DNA of 64,000 nt from Callaeas wilsoni (lineage: Eukaryota; Chordata; Aves; Passeriformes; Callaeidae). Both the position numbers and the translations under genes were made by a program. Each line of letters starts with the position of its first letter. The first letter of the stretch is position 1. Below the pieces are notes generated by a model. It searched no databases, was not told the origin of the DNA, and saw only the letters and a program-made list of their open reading frames with translations. Below, piece by piece: positions 13,098 through 24,349 of the stretch. The stretch is taken from the NCBI GenBank assembly GCA_013398955.1, contig VWPU01005420.1:267832-331831 (forward strand), written 5' to 3'.

Positions 13098-13103
13098 GAA
13101 GTT
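13098..13103. repeat. Target site duplication, right copy (GAAGTT)
   Basis: Exact repeat of 12538-12543, directly after the LTR terminus. Confidence 0.85.
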
Positions 13104-13392
13104 TGATTGCCTAAGGCAGTGAAATACATTATAAAAACACCCCAAATTCTGACCAGTATTCTCAGAAAAAGAAGTAAAAAAATCTTTAGTATAAAACTGC
13201 TAGAAATATATTGGTATGGACCACAATACTACAGCATGGCTATGTGAAAAAGCCTAACATCAAATGACTGTGAATAAGTATAAAATTTTAGACCGGGGTC
13301 ATTAATTAATGATCTCTGAAGCAATTTAAATATTCCAGTCAGTTGGACAAGGTGTGGAAAAAGCTGGAACCTGGGATACAAAATTCCTTAAT
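13104..13392. other. AT-rich unique sequence
   Basis: Short flank between the solo LTR and a MIR-like relic. No feature is seen. Confidence 0.5.
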
Positions 13393-13550
13393 TCTGATAC
13401 TTGTTCTAAAACTGATTGATCTGTGGGTTTTGGGAAAGTACTTAATCTCTTCACTTCTATCTATAAATTGCAGCGACAGTAATAGTGGGAATGGTAATAA
13501 TATTCTAAATGAGGTGGAATGTTAACTTGTTTCTAAAATATTTTACAAAT
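13393..13550 (+). mobile_element. Possible ancient MIR-like SINE relic
   Basis: The sequence reads 'gtgggttttgggaaagtac' followed by 'ttaatctcttcacttc', then an alternating 'gggaatggtaataat' segment. This is the order of the conserved MIR core (a 'gaccttgggcaagtcactt' type segment, then 'aatgggaataat'). Divergence is high, as expected for an ancient amniote SINE. The call is from pattern memory and needs a profile search. Confidence 0.4.
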
Positions 13551-16154
13551 TATATAAATTTTAAGATTTATGGTATAGGTATTAAGAGGCATCTAGTCCT
13601 TGGTGTTAGACCTTGCTACGAATTCATGCCCAGCATTGTGTCCTCTGAAATAAATGTTATTCAGGCTTAGCAATTGACATTATACAACCAGAAAAACTGT
13701 ACATTCAATAGCAAGAAGGTAGGCCTGTCAGAAGGCTGGAGGCAGTCAGAAGAAAAGAGAGTTTCTCTTAACACAAATCATCACCAAGGTTACTAAGAAT
13801 ATCCACATCCTACATATTCTACACCCTTGCTTTTTAAGATGTGAAAATGAGACATATGCAGTGGTGCTTTAATTTAGATAATAATTTTCTATCTTTGGCA
13901 GAAAAATAATAGAATTGAAGAAAAAGACTTCTATCAATACATTTTCCTGCAAAATAGCGCAAAAAATGAAGTGATAAAGATAAACTATACTATATTTACC
14001 CATACCTACAGTGTTGTAAGGTCATAGGTGAAGTGCAATCAACACTAGGAAAGAAAATGGATGAGGAACAAAAGCATAAGTGAGAATTTTCATACCTTAT
14101 GTGCTAGTCAGAGTTCAAAGCAGCTGGTATGTGAGACTGGTATGTCCTGCTTTCTTGTTCTTTGGACTCCAAAAACCTAACTGCGAAACTATTTTATTAC
14201 AGGGCAGGACCCTCACAGATATGCAGCAGTTTTTTCCTTCTTGTCCTTCCTCCAACCTCAAAAAAAATTTTCAGATATGTCTGGTTAATCTTATCAATTG
14301 ATTTTAATTTATTTTAAATTTTTTTTTGGAAAGGCAGTAACTCCATGTCTCCTCGTACAATGCAAGTGAGGTTTCCCTCCTGGAGGAGAGGTTGCCAGGG
14401 TTCTACCTCTCCAGTATTTTTCTGAACTGCAGTCAATTTCTTTTTTGGACGTGGTGATAGAAACAAAAGCAATTACAGTTGAATTAATCAATTTCTTTGG
14501 TACAAGACAACCTTACTGTTTGATATTAGCAAGGGCTGTCATTTTATCTATCAAATAAAGTGGTGGAATGCTGCTGCAGCCCAAATGGCACCGGTGTTTG
14601 CATTCCATGTCAAGAGTAGCAGGACTGGCCAATTGATCTTTCGATGCTGCTCCCAGGCATATTTACTTAGATTCTATGTCATCCAGGCCTCTGAAATATA
14701 TATGAGCCACCTTTAAAATGTCTAATTCATGTACTGGCATACATGGCTATAAGAGGAGAAAGCTGTTTGTGTTCTTTTGCACTGTAAGACAAGAGTTTTG
14801 CTGAGCCTAGTGCTGCGTCAGTGATTGTACTATTAGTTGCAGTAGCAGGTATGAATTTAGATAAGGCAGTTGCCTGTTCAATGAGCAACTATGTTCATGG
14901 TTTATGGTACCGATGTGATTCAACAGGTCTAGAATAGCATTTTAGGAATATCGTCAGTGTGACCCAACCATTCTCATTTAACATCGGTCTCCAAAGGAAT
15001 GAATCCAAGTCACATGAAGCACCTCTACTGATTCCCTACAATAAATGTAGACAATGGTGAGAGGCAAGATACTCTGAAGACCTTAAGACAGCAGTTGAGT
15101 CTGTCTGATTTCAGTACTCCCATTCTGCACTGGCCTTCAAGGTAATATAGATACTTGCCTGAGAGAGAGACAGTTTACAAAGAACCTTAACTTTTTCTTT
15201 GGTAAAAGAATTAATCAATATATATAGCAAATATTAGATCTACCCAGGATCCATTCTGCTTGGAGTCTTTATAGGATGGATAGGAAGTGGTCCACTTACA
15301 GAATGTATCTGGTCCAGCAAAAAACGGGATTTGCTGTGATCTGCCACGGTTCCAGGATTGCACCCCTAATGAAACCTCTACCACTCCTGGCAAATACCTC
15401 ATATTTATCAACTTTGCTCATTGTATATTCATGAAACTGTTCAACCTTTCAACCTCAAGACACAACAAAACAGCTTATTTACCGAAGGCTTTATTTTTTT
15501 TTCTTACGCAGTAGCTCCATGTAGTCCATAAAGAGATTTTGTGATAAAGTGTTGACTCTACGACAAAATAAATGACTCCTGGTGTTCTGAGCTCCTTGCG
15601 TTCATCTAAATTAACTAAAACACACAGAACTGTAGCAGGCAACCATATGATTTCAGATGAGCAGACCAGGTAATTTCATCTTCACTGTACCTCTTGGACA
15701 TGAAGATCCTGTTGCATAAGCCTATTCAGAAATATCACATGCATAGTGACCTACAGTGTAGGCTGTATGCATTGGTGTGCAGTAGTGACTTTAGCAAGGC
15801 CAGGTCTTATTACTTTGACAGATCATCTCTCTGAGATAGGTCCTTGAACTGTGATCTTTTATGTTTGGACCATGTTTCTCCTATCAGATTGAGATTTCAA
15901 TTTTGAACACAGAACTGAGTATTACCACTGTGAGTTAAAGCTGATTGGTGTTTTCCCATGTGGTTAGAATGAAAATACAGAACCCTGAACTTGTGCCACT
16001 TCTAAAAAATATATAACTCAATTTGGAATTCAACTGTTCCTTACCGTTTGCAGAAAATCATCACATTTTATGCAATAAGAATGAATTGTGAACAGATGGA
16101 CACCAACACACGTTACTATTGTCACAATATATAGCATGTCCATTATTGATTTTT
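13551..16154. other. AT-rich unique sequence, no gene seen
   Basis: Only short ORFs without motifs. No repeat could be recognised with confidence. Confidence 0.5.
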
Positions 16155-16449
16155 AAGGCAGGGAGCAACAAGAATTCCATGGGTAATAAAGAGACACTTC
16201 AGGGCCTTGGGATGAGTGTTCAGGGGATCAGGAGCCCACATAGTGTTCTCCTCTGTCCTTCAAGCTGTAGAGAATGATGATGGAAGAAACAGTAAAGAAC
16301 CTTTATATCAATACATGGCTCCTAGTGTCACCATCAGAATTTTGTGGTTTTGATCACGGATCAGTTTACATGACACAGACCTGCTGGCAACAGACAGGGT
16401 ACACCTGTCTCAAAGAGGGGAAAGGATCTCTGCACTGGAGTTAGCAGGG
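16155..16449 (+). pseudogene. CR1 ORF1 esterase-domain remnant
   Basis: Translation in shifting frames gives 'ALGMSVQGI' near the start and, at 16393-16419, DRVHLSQRG. The latter matches the conserved C-terminal block of the esterase-like domain in CR1 ORF1 (family pattern DGVHLSxxG). Several in-frame stops occur around 16270-16300. ORF1 proteins bind RNA in the retrotransposition particle; this remnant cannot be functional. It ends exactly at the inserted LTR. Confidence 0.7.
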
Positions 16450-16576
16450 TGTCATGCTTTAATCCCAGCCAGCAGCAAAGTACCATACAGCCAGTCACTC
16501 ACTCCCCTATCAGCAGGATTTGGGACGGAATCAGAAGCATGAAAGGTAGAAAATTCATGTGTTGAGATGAAGACAG

Positions 16577-16582
16577 TTTAAT
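16577..16582 (-). promoter_or_regulatory. LTR polyadenylation signal (ATTAAA)
   Basis: TTTAAT on the plus strand is ATTAAA on the coding strand of the nested LTR, inside 'gacagtttaatggg'. Confidence 0.6.
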
Positions 16583-16763
16583 GGGAAAAGCAAAAGCCAC
16601 CCATACAAACAAAGTAAAACAAGGAATTAATTCACTGCTTCCCATGCACAAGCAGCTGTTCAACCATCTCCAGGACAGCAGGGCACAATCGCGTATAACA
16701 CTTACTTGGAAAGACAAATGACATCACTCCAAATGTCTTCCGCTTCTTCCTTATCTCCCCAGG

Positions 16764-16771
16764 TTTATATA
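16764..16771 (-). promoter_or_regulatory. LTR TATA box (TATATAAA)
   Basis: TTTATATA on the plus strand reads TATATAAA on the minus strand, about 180 bases upstream of the LTR's poly(A) signal. This is a well-formed box; present activity is unknown. Confidence 0.6.
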
Positions 16772-16989
16772 CTGAGCATAAAGTCATATTGTACTGAATA
16801 TCCTTTTGGTCAGGTTGAGTCACCTCTCCTGGCTGTGTCTCCTCCCAACATCTCAAGCAAACCCACCCTCCTTGCCAGAATGGCAGTATGAAAAGTAGAA
16901 AAGGCCTTAGATCTGTGTAAGCCCTGCTCAGCAAACAAAAAGCATCTCTATATTATCATCACTCTGTTTAGCACAAATGTTGTGTTTTG

Positions 16990-17865
16990 TATTTGGAGGT
17001 CTATGTGGAAGCAAAGCTGCAAAATGTTATTGATATGTTAAAAACCACGGAAGTGTCTGACAAGGATCCCAAAGGAATTAGGGCCTCATCCCCCAAAAAA
17101 GTGGAGGGATTAACAGCCCAACTGAAGTGCAACTACACCAATGAATGCAGCATGGAAAACAACCAAGAGCTAGAAGCTATAGTGCAGCAGGAAGACTATA
17201 ACACAGGTGACACCATGGAAGCAGAGCGAGATATCAGGGAAACCAGAGAGCTGCAATGGATGGCTCTAAACTATTCAGCAGGTACAGACAAGGAAAGAGA
17301 GGTGGTGGGGTAGTCCTGTATATTAGGGAGAGTTTCAGTTTTCGAGAACTTAGTGATGGCAACAATAGGTTTCAATGTTTATGGATGAGACATGGAGGAA
17401 GGCAAACAAAGTAGATATCATAGTGAGAGCTTTTTATAGACCAACTAACCATTATAAAGAGACAGACGATATATTATGTAAGCAATTGAGGGAACTCTCA
17501 AAATTGCTAGCACTTCTGCTCATGGGGCACTTTGATTTGCCAGATATCTGCTGGGAGTAGACTACACCGGAGAGGAAGACTTCTAGAAGGATCTTTGAGT
17601 GTGTTCAAGAAAAATTTCTGACACAGCTGGTGAGTTAGACAATGAGGAAAGGTGCACTGCTGGACCTGTTGCTTGTGAAAAGAGAAGGACATGTGGGTAA
17701 TGTGATGGATGGAGGCCAGCCTGGGCATAGCAATCATGGAATTACATAGTTTCCAAAGCTGGGAGAATTAAGGAGGGGGGTCATCAGAACTGCCACTTTG
17801 GACAATCACAGGGCAGATTTTAGCCTTTTTAAGAGACTGGATGAGAGGCTCCCTTGGCAGGCAGT
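16990..17865 (+). pseudogene. CR1 ORF2 endonuclease remnant (copy A)
   Basis: The reading starts with a block resembling the ORF2 N-terminus (LKCNYTNECSM, near 17120). From 17256 it gives MDGSKLFSRYRQGKRGGG, matching the endonuclease pattern of a Y/S-K-L-F-R core followed by RQGxRGGG. The metal-binding motif GDFN has become GHFD at 17525-17536, losing the Asp, and is followed by LPDICW and a stop at 17558-17560. The final piece reads 'ERLPWQAVLNGW' in a shifted frame around 17850. The domain nicks target DNA during target-primed reverse transcription; this copy is inactive. Confidence 0.8.
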
Positions 17866-17879
17866 CCTTAATGGCTGGA

Positions 17880-18556
17880 AAGCTGTCTGACAGAAAAAGA
17901 CCTGAGGGTACTGGTCAACAGCCAGCTGAACATGAGCCAGCAGTTTGCCAAGGTGGCGAAGAAGGCCAGTGACATCCTGGCTTGGATCAGAAATAGTGTG
18001 GCCAGCAAGACCAAGGCTGTGATCATCCACCCCCTGTACTTGGCACTGGTGAGGCTGCACCTTGAATCCTGTGTTCACTTTTGGGCCCCTCACTATAACA
18101 GGAGCATGTCCAGAGAAGGGCAGCAAAGCTGGGGAAGAGTCTGGAAAACAAATCATATGAGGAGCAGCTGAGGGAGCTGGGGTTGTTTAGCCTGGAGAAA
18201 AGCTAGATATGAGGAGACCTCATCGCTCTCTACCTGAAAGGAGATTCTAGCGTGGTGGGGGTTGGTCTCTTCTCCCCAGCTGCAATCAAGAAAAAGGAGA
18301 AATGGCCTCAAGTTGCACCAGGGAAGATTTAGATTGAATATTAGAAAATATTTATTCACTGAAAGGGTCATGAAGCATTGGAATAGCCTGCCCAGGAGAG
18401 TGTTTGAGTGACCATTCCTGGAGGTATTTAAAAAATGTATAGATGTGGCACTTAGAGACACAGTTTAGGGGTGGGCTTGGCAGTGTTTGGTTTACAATTG
18501 GAGTTGATAATATGAAAGGTCTTTTCCAATCTAAATTATTCTGATTCTATTATATG
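17880..18556 (+). pseudogene. CR1 RT C-terminus and 3' UTR (copy A)
   Basis: The open reading 17932-18171 contains MSQQFAKVAKKA, AWIRNSVAS and HFWAPHY, matching the C-terminal part of CR1 reverse transcriptase. The polymerase core that should precede it is missing. After 18171 the text follows the usual CR1 ending: 'ctggggttgtttagcctgg', 'cctgcccaggagag', 'ggtcttttccaatctaa', then the short tail repeat. A 17-20 base gap near 18095 removes the expected 'gacattgaggtgctgga' segment. Confidence 0.85.
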
Positions 18557-19109
18557 ATTAATTTTGTATATACAAAGTGACCTTTGCCAAATATAATCCT
18601 AATCAATACAACAATTTTAACATAAAAATAAACAAGTCCTATATCAAACTGCAATGTTACCCATCTTGGATTCTGAAAGCTCAAGCTACCAGCAGAACTC
18701 TGGGTGATACCTGAAAATTTTCATGCAGATTAAAGGTGCAGCACAGTCTTAAAAATTTAGAAAAAATACTAGTTTACTGACTAGATGTCTTCCAATAAAA
18801 GGTAGTCAAGACTTTGGACTACAGATGATTTATAATTTTGAGTAAGACATGATTATCATCAAAGTGAAAGACAAAGCAGAGTTAAGGAGTTTCATTAGAG
18901 AATCTCACTCTTTAGGTATTATAAACTCTAGAGTCTGTAGAGGAAAAAAATGGTTTCTGATCAATAGCTGATATAATATAGTATTACTATGGTGATGTCC
19001 ATGCTATAGGCATAGAGAATGCTACACATATGGCCTTCATAGGATTTCTTCTTACTATATCTGTGTAATAGACATAGTGACAGTAACTAGCTGACAATTT
19101 TAAGTATCC
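18557..19109. other. AT-rich unique sequence
   Basis: Spacer between two CR1 elements of very different age. No feature is seen. Confidence 0.5.
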
Positions 19110-20205
19110 ACCAACATGATTTTACAAAAAACAAGTCTAATCTAATTTTGTGCTTTTTCTAAAATAATGAACTTGTCTGACAAAGTAAACCACATTCATA
19201 TAAATTTATAAAATGTTTTCAAAGCATTACTAAAAAAAAATCAGTTTGCATTGATACTGCCTATACTGGATGGACAAAAGTGGCTGGCTTACAAAAGGAA
19301 ATTTTTAAAAAGAGATCATAATAATGGCTTAGCAGAATCTTCTATAGGTACACTTTTAGATCAATCTGTTGAACATAGTTACCAGAAGGGGAATACAAAA
19401 TTAGCAATGACAAAATGTGCAGATGGTTCAAAAAATATTTGAGTGAAAGCTAGTGACAGAGCCAGATCCATAAGATGTGTTGATTTGTAAGGCGGAGTAC
19501 TTTTTACCATGTAGTTTAGTAAACATGACACCCAGGATCAAGGCATGTAGGTCACACTTACCATGTGACATTCTGGAAGTCATTGGCTTGTAGGCCATCC
19601 TAATCCTCTTCCTATGATGGGGAATGTGATCCTTGAATACATAAACCAAAGGACACAACATGAAGGAAAAGATAGTGTTAAATTTTCAAAGGTAATTAGC
19701 AACATCATATTTAGGTTATTGTTCTGTCATAAGTTCAGAAAAGTTGAGTAAAAATTATTGGACTGATTCAAGTCGAACAGAAAAAGAACTTAGTCAATTT
19801 ACATTTCCAGAAGGAGGTCGAGCCCAGTCTTGATGACAATGTCCTAGTAAAGTAGAAATTTTTAATAATACTGAATTTAATTTAGAAGAAAAAAGCTTTT
19901 TTTGTTGCTCTCAGTGGCAGTAGTTTAAAGTTAGGCAAATTCAGCTGAAAAGTAAAGTGCACATTTTTAGCACTGAGAGTAATGAAGCATTAGAAAAATT
20001 TACCTGTGAAAGTAATGGATTTTCTATCACCTGGAATCTCTAAATTAAGACTGCATGTCTTTTTGGAAGATGTGCTATATCTCAAACCTAAGTTATGGAT
20101 TTGATTTCGAAATTACAGACTGACGTTTTTTGCCCTTTGCTATAGTAAGAGGTCAAGCTAGATGATAGTAATGGTCTCTTCTGGCCCTGAAATCTATGAA
20201 TCTAA
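19110..20205 (+). mobile_element. Ancient CR1 LINE relic (RT fragment to 3' end)
   Basis: 'catgattttacaaaaaacaa' near 19115 resembles the conserved CR1 RT segment before the palm. The open reading 19251-19442 ends in KCADGSKNI, aligning with the catalytic K-F-A-D-D-T-K-L block, so the second catalytic Asp is now Gly. From about 19920 the 3' end is clear: 'caaattcagctgaaaag', 'atttttagcactgagag', 'tggtctcttctggccc' and 'tgaaatctatgaatct' follow the old amniote CR1 ending known from turtles and crocodilians. The region 19443-19919 has decayed beyond my recognition. Divergence is far higher than in copies A-C, implying an older insertion. Confidence 0.7.
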
Positions 20206-21256
20206 GTTGTGGCTTAGCTTAATGAACATCACAGCAGAAAACAGTGCCTGTAAATCCTCACATCATCTTCACCCTGCCTACACTGCCTAAAAGCACAGAT
20301 GACCTAAATGATATAAAATGTTGCAACTTTAAAAAATCTAATAAATATTTCCTCCTGTAAATGCAAGAACTCTGTGATTTTAAGGTAACTGCTGTGATAT
20401 AACTTGGTAAAAGGAAGGCAGAGAAGCTCAAAAGCTGTTGTTTTGTAGGTTTATAGCAAACGTAGTTGACCATTAAGTCTCTCTCTTTCTCTTTTTTTTT
20501 ACAACCTCTCTGATCTCTCAGACCTAAAGAAACCATTATTGATGCTCTTGCAGTGAATTAGGTGTTGTTTTCTTATAGCATTAATGAAAATATTTTTAAT
20601 AGTAGAATTGACAACATTTTTAATAGTGTTAATGTAAATAATGTCAGGACACTCACTGGAAACCTGTTTTTTAACAGGCTGCACTTAAGTTGTTTTTGTC
20701 ATCTTGTTGACTGTTCCTGTATTTTATGGTACTATGCTTTCCACTTACATGCTTGCTTGAACAAGCACCTTTCTGGGTATTTTCATAATACCTTTCTTTC
20801 TTAGATAATAATAAAGTTGAACACACAAATGGGAGACATCCAGGAAAGTTTTGGTGCCACTGCCTGAAAACTGTAGCTGAGTTGCCATTAATTTATTTTA
20901 CCACGCTTCTTTTAACTTAGGTTTAAAATCATATACCTTTTGTATTTCTTTTTATTACTAGTATAATATAAGTTGCTTTTTTATATTATAATTGGTATGA
21001 ATATAGATCTTCAGTTATAACAAGGTAATGGCTCTTCTTTAATCCTACTTTTGCTGAAATTGTGATGATTACCATGGTCATGGTCTGTGGTCTGTGCTTC
21101 AGATACATGGACATATTGCTATGTCTTTTCAAAAGAGTCACATGTTCAGATATAGACATGTTAATTTTCTCCAGACATGAAATAATGATAAGATTTCACT
21201 AAAAATACAGCTATGATGTCACAAGCTTGTGGGGAAATGAAACTCCTCTACATACT

Positions 21257-21297
21257 CTTTTTATAGCCTTCTTTAGTCTTTTTATAGCTTCTTTAGT
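21257..21297. repeat. Short tandem duplication
   Basis: 'ctttttatagccttcttta' is followed at once by a second copy lacking one c, giving two units of 21 and 20 bases. Probably replication slippage. Confidence 0.85.
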
Positions 21298-22452
21298 CTT
21301 TGCCACTTGACCGATCTATTGGTATCTACAAATGGAAGGATTACATCCTAGAGCAAAAGAGATTTTTTTTCCTCTTAATCATTTCTTGGGCTTAAGGTCT
21401 ACCGTACTAACCATACAGGGAAATTAGAATAAGCTATTAGAAAATGAAGACTTTAATTCATACATAAAGACCGAACACATCATTTCCAGGGTATTCTTGC
21501 ATATTTCATTTTAATCTGCTGAGTGCATTTTTTTTCTCCTTTGTACAGTATTGGGTACTGGATGAGATTCATTATCCTTTTTCTCTCCTGGGTGCATGCA
21601 GTCCTTTCTTTGTGACCCAGATAAAAAAAATCTAAATCCCAAACATGGGGTGATACTTAGACAATTAGAAGGGGCATAGACATTTTTAACTTTCTCAGTA
21701 TCTATGTATTCATTGAGTACAACAGATATGAGAAAAAATATTCCCTTGAACAGAAAAAGGAATGTATCTTGGAGTTTAAAGAGCTATTTTTACACGTTCA
21801 TTCAATTAAAGAATGTCTTCATTGTAAAAAGAAATAAGTATATTCCTTTAGCCCTCTTGAAAAGTGTTGATGTGAGTCCCTGAGAGAAACGGAAAAGAAA
21901 AAATCCACTGGTCAGAAACTTGTCTCAGCAACTATCTTCTGACATTTTACTATGGTGGTAAAACAGACATATCCTGGAGAGGCTAGCAGCTCAATTTTAT
22001 GGTGTGAATTTTAAGAACCAAAGCAGTTCATAGCAAAACTCAGACTTTTCTTCATCAGTATGTTAATATTCAGTATGCTAATTCATTAACATGTACCATA
22101 TATTGATGTTTTTAGTCAGAGTCAGCATGTGTAAACAGCAAATCTAGGAACAAGGTGGTAAAGGTTTTATCATTATTATATTTTTATTACTTTTTTTTTA
22201 ATAAGAAGTAATGGAAAGATTGTTTTTTCTGTCAGACAAAGTTAAACAATTTGAAACATAAATGGAAAGAATCCTTATATAGCATTCAGCCAGAGACCAG
22301 TCACCATTCTTATTACCAGTTTATACAATGAGGCAAGCAAGAGGTAGAATCTAAGAGAAAGTAGCATAAATGCAATTAAAGACTGGCAAATCAGGATAAA
22401 AACGAGACATCATGAAGAGCAGTTTTCCCATATTATTCACTTCTCCTTCATT

Positions 22453-22468
22453 AAAAAAAAAAAAAAAA
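22453..22468. repeat. Poly(A) run
   Basis: Sixteen consecutive A bases follow 'tcatt'. No LINE-like sequence precedes it, so it is not evidently a retrotransposon tail. Confidence 0.85.
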
Positions 22469-22713
22469 GTTTTACATTAGGACATTAGGCTAAGAATTGA
22501 GTTGGTATACATGGTGACTTTCTACCTTAGATTGTAGAAAATGGTGCTTTTTTAAAACCTAATTTGACTGTCTTCTTATGACCTGCAAGGTATTTCCATA
22601 AGTATCTAAAAGTTGCCAGGTTGTTGAAATTAACCACTTTGCAAATGTGTGAAGGACTTTGGGTTGTTATTTGCCATGGGTGTTAATACTTAGTGTTGTC
22701 ATATGATATTTTG

Positions 22714-22926
22714 CTACAATACAACCAGAAATAAAATACAGAGAGAAGACCTCATTTGTAGATACCTGTAACACTGAAGTAGTACTAATATAGCAATAAC
22801 TACAAATAGCCAGAACTGGTGAAACAGCAGATAATCTTGAAAAAAATGAAGCACAACCTTTTCTAATTCTTTAAGAAGCGGTAGTTCTTTTACTTCTGTT
22901 GCCAATCCCTTACTTCTTGGTGCCAT
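22714..22926 (-). CDS. Candidate small membrane ORF or exon, unidentified
   Basis: Seventy codons from ATG at 22926-22924; upstream in-frame codons extend the frame to 23007. The peptide begins MAPRSKGLATEVKEL, has an amphipathic charged stretch (residues about 11-32) and then a strongly hydrophobic run (about 37-52, WLFVVIAILVLL) followed by QCYRYLQ. This single-pass layout looks more protein-like than other short ORFs here. A plausible splice donor, CAG|GTATCT, falls at 22766/22765 just after the membrane segment, so an exon is also possible. The start context is weak at -3 (T) but has G at +4. I recognise no family. Hydrophobic ORFs arise easily in T-rich DNA, so chance remains likely. Confidence 0.2.
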   Translation of the reverse strand: MAPRSKGLATEVKELPLLKELEKVVLHFFQDYLLFHQFWLFVVIAILVLLQCYRYLQMRSSLCILFLVVL

Positions 22927-24349
22927 GAAGAAGTAGAAGCAAAATGTTAAATCATAACAAAAAAATATTTTCCAATTCTGGGAACAAAAATCTCCACCTA
23001 AAAACATTTAACACTTTCCTCTTTATTTTAAAATAAGAAAAAAATCTGAAAAATTAAGGAATTCCTTATCATTAACCTTTGAGTTATTTATGGTATTGTA
23101 ATCAAAAAGAAAAGGGAAGAGAATAATATGGATAATACCACATGCAAGAACTCAAAGTAGTTTGACAAGAAACTGAAGAAAAAATTTCCTTCTCTGAAGT
23201 ACCACTCTTGTGTTTTAAAGAATTTTCCAGTGAACCTGGAAATACACAAGATGCTGGAGTTGAGACTTTACAAGGTTTATCAGATAATACATAGGTCTAT
23301 ATGTTCTCCATGTGGTTTAAATCAGACTGTAAGCTTGCAGCTGAACCTAAGAACATTTTTCAACTCACCCATCATAGGTTTTACAACGCTTCATCACCAG
23401 CTTGGCAGAGCATTTTTTTACTACTATGGGAGCCTTCAGGCAGGCAAGAGATAACAGCAGCACTGAAGTCCTGGCAGGTGTTTCTAAGACTGCGTATGGT
23501 AGTGGTAACTTGTTCCTGGCAAAACCTGAATTGCTGTAATGTCTACCTGTGAAGAAATGCCAGGCATTTTGCTCCTGGTGTGCATATCTAAGTCAGTTCA
23601 ATACATTGCCATCTGATTTCTTTTCCAGTATTACGTTTAGTACCAATTACAGTAGGTGCTTCAGCATGCTATTGCATAGGAGTATGTACTAGACTGTGTC
23701 TTCAGCATTTCTAAATAATTTGTCTCAGTCCCAGACCACTTTAGTAAAAAGTTCAAGGCATTTAGATCTTGACTTGTAAGAGCTTACTTTTACATGATTC
23801 ATGGCTCTCTGTTGAGTAGAAACCATTTTGGGTTTTCTTGCTAACTTTATTAGGAAATACCTGAGCAGCTTTCAACAATGTTGCTGCTGGCACTGACATA
23901 TCTTTGGTCAGTTAATATTGCATCTGAAGTGCAGTATTAACTTTTGCTAGGACTTTTTAAATTAACTTTTTGCTATGTATTTATGCAAGGGAAAGCAAAG
24001 GCAAGCATTTGCTATTTCTTGCACTTGATACAGAATGTCCTGGGGTCTGTAAAAATCTTTTTGTCCTTGAGTGATTCTTTCCACAGCCTGGGTCTCCATC
24101 CTGTGAAAGATCTTTTTTTCAACTCAGAGAATGTTACTTGGCCACTCTCAGCCATCCTGAGCTTTAATAAGTCTTCACTACATCATGTGCCAAGATAACA
24201 AGAGTGAGGCCTTATCCTTGTCTCAGCAATCTGGGACATCAATGTAGAGAGTAGAGACCAGTTTTAAAGGTGTTGGCAAGATATACTGCAACATTTTGCA
24301 CTGGTAAAAAGTCCTAAAGGCACATGGCTTTATGCCAAGCAGTATTACA
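22927..24349. other. AT-rich unique sequence, no gene seen
   Basis: Short ORFs only, none with motifs. No repeat is recognised before the CR1 3' end at 24350. Confidence 0.5.

Larger units (their letters stand above)
16450..16979 (-). mobile_element. Solo ERVL-type LTR nested in CR1 copy A
   Basis: On the plus strand it starts TGTCATGCTTTAATCCCAGCC, the complement of an LTR end rich in 'ggctggg...taaa'. It contains a reversed poly(A) signal (ATTAAA, at 16577-16582) and a reversed TATATAAA box (16764-16771), so transcription would run leftward. I recognise the text as a very common bird LTR, from memory. The last 50-60 bases expected at its biological 5' end are absent, because CR1 sequence resumes soon after 'gcacaaatgttg'. 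No target duplication could therefore be found. It lies precisely between ORF1 and ORF2 of the CR1 and carries no internal viral sequence. Confidence 0.8.
16155..18556 (+). mobile_element. CR1 LINE copy A, internally deleted, with nested LTR
   Basis: The pieces in order are: an ORF1 C-terminal esterase remnant (16155-16449), an inserted minus-strand LTR (16450-16979), the ORF2 start and endonuclease (about 16990-17865), then an abrupt jump at about 17880 to the last part of RT and the 3' UTR. The 3' part contains the CR1 block around 'gaggagcagctgagggagc' and ends at about 18556 with an octamer-like tail ('attctgattctattatatg'). The whole RT fingers and palm are missing. Frameshifts and stops interrupt every domain, so it is a dead copy. 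Both outer boundaries are approximate. Confidence 0.9.
20206..22713. other. AT-rich unique sequence, no gene seen
   Basis: Contains a 21/20-bp tandem duplication at 21257-21297 and a poly(A) run at 22453-22468. No protein-like ORF or transposon is recognised. Confidence 0.5.

Noticed and set aside
12658..13129. ORFs of 83-127 codons at the first solo LTR
   Set aside because: They overlie LTR text on both strands and do not resemble retroviral or host proteins.
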